Shown one piece after another: positions 60,601 through 64,000 of a stretch of DNA of 64,000 nt. The stretch covers positions 1 to 64,000 of the forward strand of contig JACPPF010000101.1 of the NCBI GenBank assembly GCA_016191165.1. The letters are read 5' to 3'. The notes below the pieces were generated by a model. The model was not told the origin of the DNA and made no database searches. It was given only the letters and a program-made list of their open reading frames with translations. How positions within the stretch are numbered: position 1 is the stretch's first letter; each line of letters starts with the position of its first letter. A program made the position numbers and the translations under genes. Source of the stretch: Planctomycetota bacterium (GTDB lineage: Bacteria > Planctomycetota > Planctomycetia > Gemmatales > Gemmataceae).

Positions 60601-63365
60601 GTTGCACAACATGCCAACGTCTCGCCACGAGGCCAGCGCCGAAGGCCGTCTGCACCCGGCACAACTGCCACGGCACGACCACGAACGAGCAGCCCAAGCA
60701 GGAAAACTACGATGTGTGGCTGATGGGGCGACCCTTCGTGATGGTCAGCGCCGAAGAACACACGGCCCAGGTTCCGGGCGAAATCCGCAACCGCATCGAG
60801 AACGATTTCAAATCCCGGAATGGCCGCACCAACTGCCTCGTGGCGACCCCGACCCTGGAGATGGGCGTGAACATCGGGGCGCTCGACATGGCCCTGATGC
60901 GGAACGTGCCGCCACGCCCGGCGAACTACTGGCAACGAGCCGGTCGAGCCGGACGTGAGGAACGCATGGCGGTGGTCGTGACGTACTGCCGCCGCTCGCC
61001 GCACGACCGCTACTTCTTCGATGACCCGCTGCGCATCCTGGGCGGGGCGATTGAGGCTCCGACCTTCAACCTGCGTAATCCGCTGATGGTCGCCAAGCAC
61101 ATCCGGTCGGCGATTCTGTCCGAGTTGTTGCTCCGATCTCAGCAAGGAAACGGCCAGACCGAACGAATCCATGCGATCATCAAGGGGCTGTTTCCCCTCT
61201 TCATCCGTAACTACCTGTTGGATGAAGAAAATCACTTTCGAGAAACGCCGACCAGCACGGCCCCGTTGGGCGAGTTGCTTCGTGAGATCAAGGATTCCTT
61301 GGCAGATCGGTTGGTTGTCCTATTCGCCCAACACTGGCCGGAAGAGGCGGCTGAACTCGGATCACGGTCGGCCATCGAATCGGCCATTGGCGAAACCGCC
61401 AACGAACTCGATGTCGTCATTCGGCGATTGCACCGCCGCCTGAGTTGGGCCAGATCAACACGCTCCGACTTGCACCGCAAGAAGGACACGGGCCTGATCG
61501 AACGAGAAGAAGAACAACTGCTGCGGCGGTGCGATGAGTTCATCAACTCCATCGTGACCTGCGACCGGGCCACCTACACGCTCATGGTCCTGGGGGCCGA
61601 AGGTTTCCTACCCGGCTACGGCGTGTACGAAGGCGGTGTGAAGGCGTCCGCTCGACGTGGCTTCGCTCGCCAATCTGGTCCTCGTGCCTTCGATCTTTCA
61701 CGCAACAACGTGGTTGCCTTGCGGGAGTTCGTTCCCGGCAACCGACTCTACGCCAATCGTGGCACGTTCTATGTGAGCCGGTATCACCTGGGGGCCGACG
61801 AGACGGCACGCATTCGCACGCTGCACGTCAACGTCGAGAAGAAGTACGTCACTGACCACGCTGGCGATGCGGCCTATGGGCAGTCAGGGGGCGTACCGAT
61901 TGACGCACTGCCGCTGACCGACCTGGACCTGGCGCACGAAAGCCGGATCACCGAGGACGAGAACCTGCGATTCTCGATGCCCGTCTCCGTGATGGGTAGG
62001 CTTCGCAAACGCAATCGTGGCGGCAAGGCGCTAAAGATCGGCGACCAGGAAGTTGGCCACGTTCGAGGCCAGGGAATCGAACTCGTGAATCTCGGCGAAG
62101 CTGGCCGGGTGAAACAGCGTGAACTCGGCCACTGGATTTGTTCGGTCTGCGGCGCTGCCAAGACCCCGTATGCCGTGCCTGCGGAGATTGCACATTTCTT
62201 GAAGATTCACAAGGAGCGCTGCGGAAAAGACGTGGCCCGCCTCGCACTTGCGGTGCAAGCCGACGTGGACATGCTCCAGTTTCACGCCGTTGCCGATGAA
62301 GCGGAAGGAATCAACATCGGTGAGGCGATCCGCACGGCGGCGACCCGCCTGCTCGACATGGGGACGGACGACGTGCAACTGCTGATCGTGCAGAAGTCGG
62401 ACGACAAGCTCGATCTGCTGATTTACGACCCGATGCCGGGCGGATCAGGGTTGCTCGAACAGATGCTCGCCCGCTGGCAGGAACTCATCGCCACGGCAAA
62501 GGAGTTGTTGGCCGGTTGCGTGCAAGGGTGCGAGACGGCGTGCTATTCATGCCTCAAGACGTTCCGCAACCAGTTTCATCACGAGATGCTGAATCGCCAC
62601 AAGGCTCTCGAATTGATGGAGCGGTTGAACTGTCCCCCGGAAGGGTATCGGGACATCGTGCCGCTGTTCGAGGAAGAACGCCTGGAAACCGGCACTCCAT
62701 CGAATAATCCAGAGGCTCGTCTGCTGCGGTTGCTCCACGATCATCATTTCCCATCGGGCGAATGCCGCAAACGGATCACAACATCGCTCGGCATCGCCAC
62801 GGAGCCGGATTGGGTTCACGAGCCGACGAAAGTAACGGTCTACCTCGACGGCATGAGCCGTGGGCTGCATGGCGATCCCAACGTCGCCCGTAAGGACCAG
62901 ATCATTCGACAAGCCGTGGAACTCGATGGCTACACGGTCATCGTCGTTCAAAGCCGTGACCTCGACGACCCGCAGGCGGTGCGGTTGCACTTGCGCAACA
63001 TCGCACAGGCGATGGGCGAGACGAATCTGCCGGTGTTTGGCGACGGGGAATTATCTTCCGCTTCGTCTATCGCCCTCTCTGTGGCCGATGAGCTTTTGGC
63101 ATATTGCGACGAACGCTGCAAGGACTTGATCCGGGCGTGCGGACAGAACGGGAAGTCGCTGCCGGAAGTCGGCTACGAGCTTCAAGACGATCAAGGCCGA
63201 GTTTGCGCCGAGGCCGAGCTTGCGTGGCCATCGAAGAAGCTGGCTGTTCTCGTCCCGGAACATTCGGACGCAGCAGCGGCATTCAAGAGCCAAGGCTGGA
63301 AGGTGTTTTCGGTCGATGACCTCGCCGCTCAGAGTCAACAACTGCTGGATTCTTTGTCGGAGTGA
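57666..63365 (+). CDS. Giant DEAD/DEAH helicase with DUF1998 and C-terminal nuclease-like domain
   Basis: A protein of 1899 aa. Motif I is ATGTGSGKTE (about 109-118), the DEAH box VFDEAHTY about 268. The second half of the helicase has TLEMGVNIGALDMAL and NYWQRAGRAGREER (about 1090). Several zinc pairs lie between the halves (CRSCGQHF, CRQCGAM). DUF1998 follows with DPMPGGSGLLEQML and CETACYSCLKTF. At about 1725-1765, VYLDGMSRGLHGDP then KDQIIRQAVELDGY resembles the VSR/DUF559-type nuclease fold. In DISARM the helicase and DUF1998 are DrmA and DrmB; here they are one chain. Confidence 0.88.
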   Translation: MPINPVQFAHGVCDEFLRYLFSAFPLSDPELADQARKLLERPSSLDIPLVKGPFISLSESFAKGESVQKMANDGILHSVMPGLIGYPTMYLHQQQVFEAVRSKQHVLVATGTGSGKTESFLYPIIDDLLRQRDQGTTTGLTAILVYPMNALANDQLDRLRDMLGGTGITFGQWVGTTPRNESDVQVDRFEGSSRQAFLDARRKRREEAQTEDRAVRPLAPLEECCSEEDIQTRQPRILLTNFRQLEVLTTRLPDVQMFAQAPLKYLVFDEAHTYAGATGAEVACLVRRLRALAGKTPDQITCIGTSATLSDPAKKEQDNDETTRRFASRFFGVDPSKVKLIGESYVPRQWPDRRYKPVAPAGDGMARIGRVLSAVTEPVNVAVIKGVVEELTGQYFEPGESWRDSLFNHLVTNEYVFQATQILKQPKWLDKAAWNTSQRLALGRLPEGDRASAELLAYLVLGAAAQKSGDSLLRPKVHFFIRGLDEMVVALDGTEAAPAMKLFLSLADAKEHHAGRHDDSFFPVLTCRSCGQHFFEKWYKDLEYSRGAKNQLKDFDHGNATQNDDGSDNAYWSTSPSETGTRLIVTNRLLEEADGGPSTKSGKWPRAFFCRQCGAMHRSPSPRCLADGCGHKEPVLPLMAFGSGLSSCPSCSSTSFQIGGRSIEPARKVQAVTVADVHILAQAMINAAPDGHKKLIIFADSRQDAAFQAGWMQDHARRIRLRHMMYSVIDASDSRLALDGVTDKLMDLFRKDQNLIDALLPELTGEEAPATFGHNKWVPVHKALRYMVLREFTTGVRRTDCLESMGLARLVYDGVTVQSKGIKQLAETLGVSPQEVVEGVCLILDNWRRNRILFFSGDPIFSRYHAKDDPYIQAGLLPLRDFHPERLLLEPNDKDKHARSILARKGASAIQALLKKWASRPQSLDVDAAAVLLWEFLTVETHILRRLKIRSRNDEEIGIEVWQIDAAKMVVEKCQERHRCTTCQRLATRPAPKAVCTRHNCHGTTTNEQPKQENYDVWLMGRPFVMVSAEEHTAQVPGEIRNRIENDFKSRNGRTNCLVATPTLEMGVNIGALDMALMRNVPPRPANYWQRAGRAGREERMAVVVTYCRRSPHDRYFFDDPLRILGGAIEAPTFNLRNPLMVAKHIRSAILSELLLRSQQGNGQTERIHAIIKGLFPLFIRNYLLDEENHFRETPTSTAPLGELLREIKDSLADRLVVLFAQHWPEEAAELGSRSAIESAIGETANELDVVIRRLHRRLSWARSTRSDLHRKKDTGLIEREEEQLLRRCDEFINSIVTCDRATYTLMVLGAEGFLPGYGVYEGGVKASARRGFARQSGPRAFDLSRNNVVALREFVPGNRLYANRGTFYVSRYHLGADETARIRTLHVNVEKKYVTDHAGDAAYGQSGGVPIDALPLTDLDLAHESRITEDENLRFSMPVSVMGRLRKRNRGGKALKIGDQEVGHVRGQGIELVNLGEAGRVKQRELGHWICSVCGAAKTPYAVPAEIAHFLKIHKERCGKDVARLALAVQADVDMLQFHAVADEAEGINIGEAIRTAATRLLDMGTDDVQLLIVQKSDDKLDLLIYDPMPGGSGLLEQMLARWQELIATAKELLAGCVQGCETACYSCLKTFRNQFHHEMLNRHKALELMERLNCPPEGYRDIVPLFEEERLETGTPSNNPEARLLRLLHDHHFPSGECRKRITTSLGIATEPDWVHEPTKVTVYLDGMSRGLHGDPNVARKDQIIRQAVELDGYTVIVVQSRDLDDPQAVRLHLRNIAQAMGETNLPVFGDGELSSASSIALSVADELLAYCDERCKDLIRACGQNGKSLPEVGYELQDDQGRVCAEAELAWPSKKLAVLVPEHSDAAAAFKSQGWKVFSVDDLAAQSQQLLDSLSE

Positions 63366-63371
63366 CCTGCG

Positions 63372-64000
63372 ATGCCCACCGTTGCCATCGCCAGCGATTT
63401 TCTCGAAGCCTACGCTCGGATTCCCCGTGCGCAGCAGAAGAAGGTCCGTGAATTCACCGAGAAGTTCCAGGCCAACCCCAAGGCCCCAAGCATCAATTAC
63501 GAGAAAATCCACGCCGTCAAGGACGACAGAGTGCGAACGGTCAGGATTGACCAGCAATATCGAGCCATCATCCTGCACCCCGGCAAAGCGGATGTGTTTG
63601 TTCTCGTCTGGGTGGACAACCACGACGAAGCGATGGATTGGGCCAAGAACCGCACCTTCGAGATCAACCCGGTCACGGGGTCATTGCAGGTCTTCAACGT
63701 CAGCGAGGCGGAACAAGCCGTCGTGCCTACGAAGAAGAAGTCGGTGGGCCTGCTCGACCATTTCGATGACGAGTTGCTGCTTTCCTTCGGCCTGCCCGTG
63801 GTGCTGCTGCCAGCGGTGCGTGGCGTTCGACAGCCGGACGATTTGCTCGCTCTCAACAAGCACCTGCCTGCGGAATGCGCCGAGGCTCTGATGTGGCTGG
63901 TTGAAGGATTGCCGCCCGAAGAAGTTCGAGAAGCGGTCGCCACTCAGAAGAAGAAACAGGTGGACACGACGGACTTGGCGAAGGCGTTGGAACACCCGGA
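63372..64000 (+). CDS. UvrD-type helicase N terminus with RelE-like domain (partial)
   Basis: The reading frame starts at ATG 63372 with GGAG upstream and is open to the window end (209 codons). Residues 1-105 resemble a RelE-like fold: FLEAYARIPRAQQKKVREF, then VRTVRIDQQYRAIILHPG and VDNHDEAMDWAKNR. This N-terminal domain is known to me from large UvrD/Rep-type helicases near defence loci; the helicase itself would lie beyond the end. It starts 7 bases after the DUF1998 gene, so it belongs to the same operon. Confidence 0.7.
   Translation, partial: MPTVAIASDFLEAYARIPRAQQKKVREFTEKFQANPKAPSINYEKIHAVKDDRVRTVRIDQQYRAIILHPGKADVFVLVWVDNHDEAMDWAKNRTFEINPVTGSLQVFNVSEAEQAVVPTKKKSVGLLDHFDDELLLSFGLPVVLLPAVRGVRQPDDLLALNKHLPAECAEALMWLVEGLPPEEVREAVATQKKKQVDTTDLAKALEHP

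Noticed and set aside
1-64000. CRISPR arrays, rRNA genes or insertion sequences
   Set aside because: No regularly spaced direct repeats, no rRNA signatures and no transposase motifs with terminal repeats were found by reading the window.

Overview
The window looks like a chromosome segment of a planctomycete, most likely of the Gemmata group. This is an inference, not a marker-gene result. Supporting signs are GC-rich DNA, many secreted proteins without a clear family, a FlgM-like short protein, DUF6263-type and cytochrome-c-type secreted proteins, and several families of short perfect or near-perfect palindromes scattered between genes and even inside genes. No rRNA, tRNA, CRISPR array or insertion sequence was recognised.

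Layout. 1-16,500 is mostly ordinary chromosome: an anti-sigma kinase, a Fur-family repressor, a D-amino acid aminotransferase, a DUF433/DUF5615 pair, a histidine kinase, pnp with rpsO, a BNR-repeat protein, a decayed type ISP restriction enzyme, a cupin, and GIY-YIG and GNAT proteins. 16,500-27,700 is a dense accessory set of small redox and detoxification enzymes (thioesterase, ferredoxin-MBL protein, thioredoxin, VOC dioxygenase, nitroreductase, pirin, MFS exporter, DoxX, amidohydrolase, isochorismatase) beside a NarX/NarL-like two-component pair. 27,800-33,550 is a metal-resistance island: a copper-type P-ATPase, a secreted protein with 14 Cys-Cys pairs, and, divergent from them, a MerR regulator with the three mercury-binding cysteines at canonical spacing, a classic MerR operator, a membrane transporter with an in-frame TGA where a Cys is expected, a thioredoxin-like protein and a small secreted protein carrying a duplicated Cys motif. 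33,580-38,160 holds small housekeeping or unknown genes.

38,280-64,000 is a defence island. On the minus strand lies a Pycsar-like operon: a nucleotide cyclase with two tandem cyclase domains, an E2-like protein with a SEC-C zinc motif, and an effector joining a cyclic-nucleotide-binding domain to a TIR-like domain. Divergent from it, an XRE repressor/ImmA-protease pair leads into a long plus-strand series: a double P-loop HerA-like ATPase, an SNF2 helicase, an N6-adenine methyltransferase of 1677 aa, and a 1899-aa helicase-DUF1998 protein. A UvrD-type gene with a RelE-like N terminus follows and runs off the window end. Two unknown minus-strand genes sit between the methyltransferase and the DUF1998 helicase. 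This second set resembles DISARM class 1 or the helicase-methylase-ATPase (Hma) type, but matches neither exactly.

How they may work together: the cyclase would make a cyclic nucleotide on phage infection that activates the TIR effector to deplete NAD. The methyltransferase would mark self DNA while the helicases and ATPase act on unmarked DNA. The XRE/ImmA pair could switch either or both on after DNA damage. These roles are inferred from domain content only.
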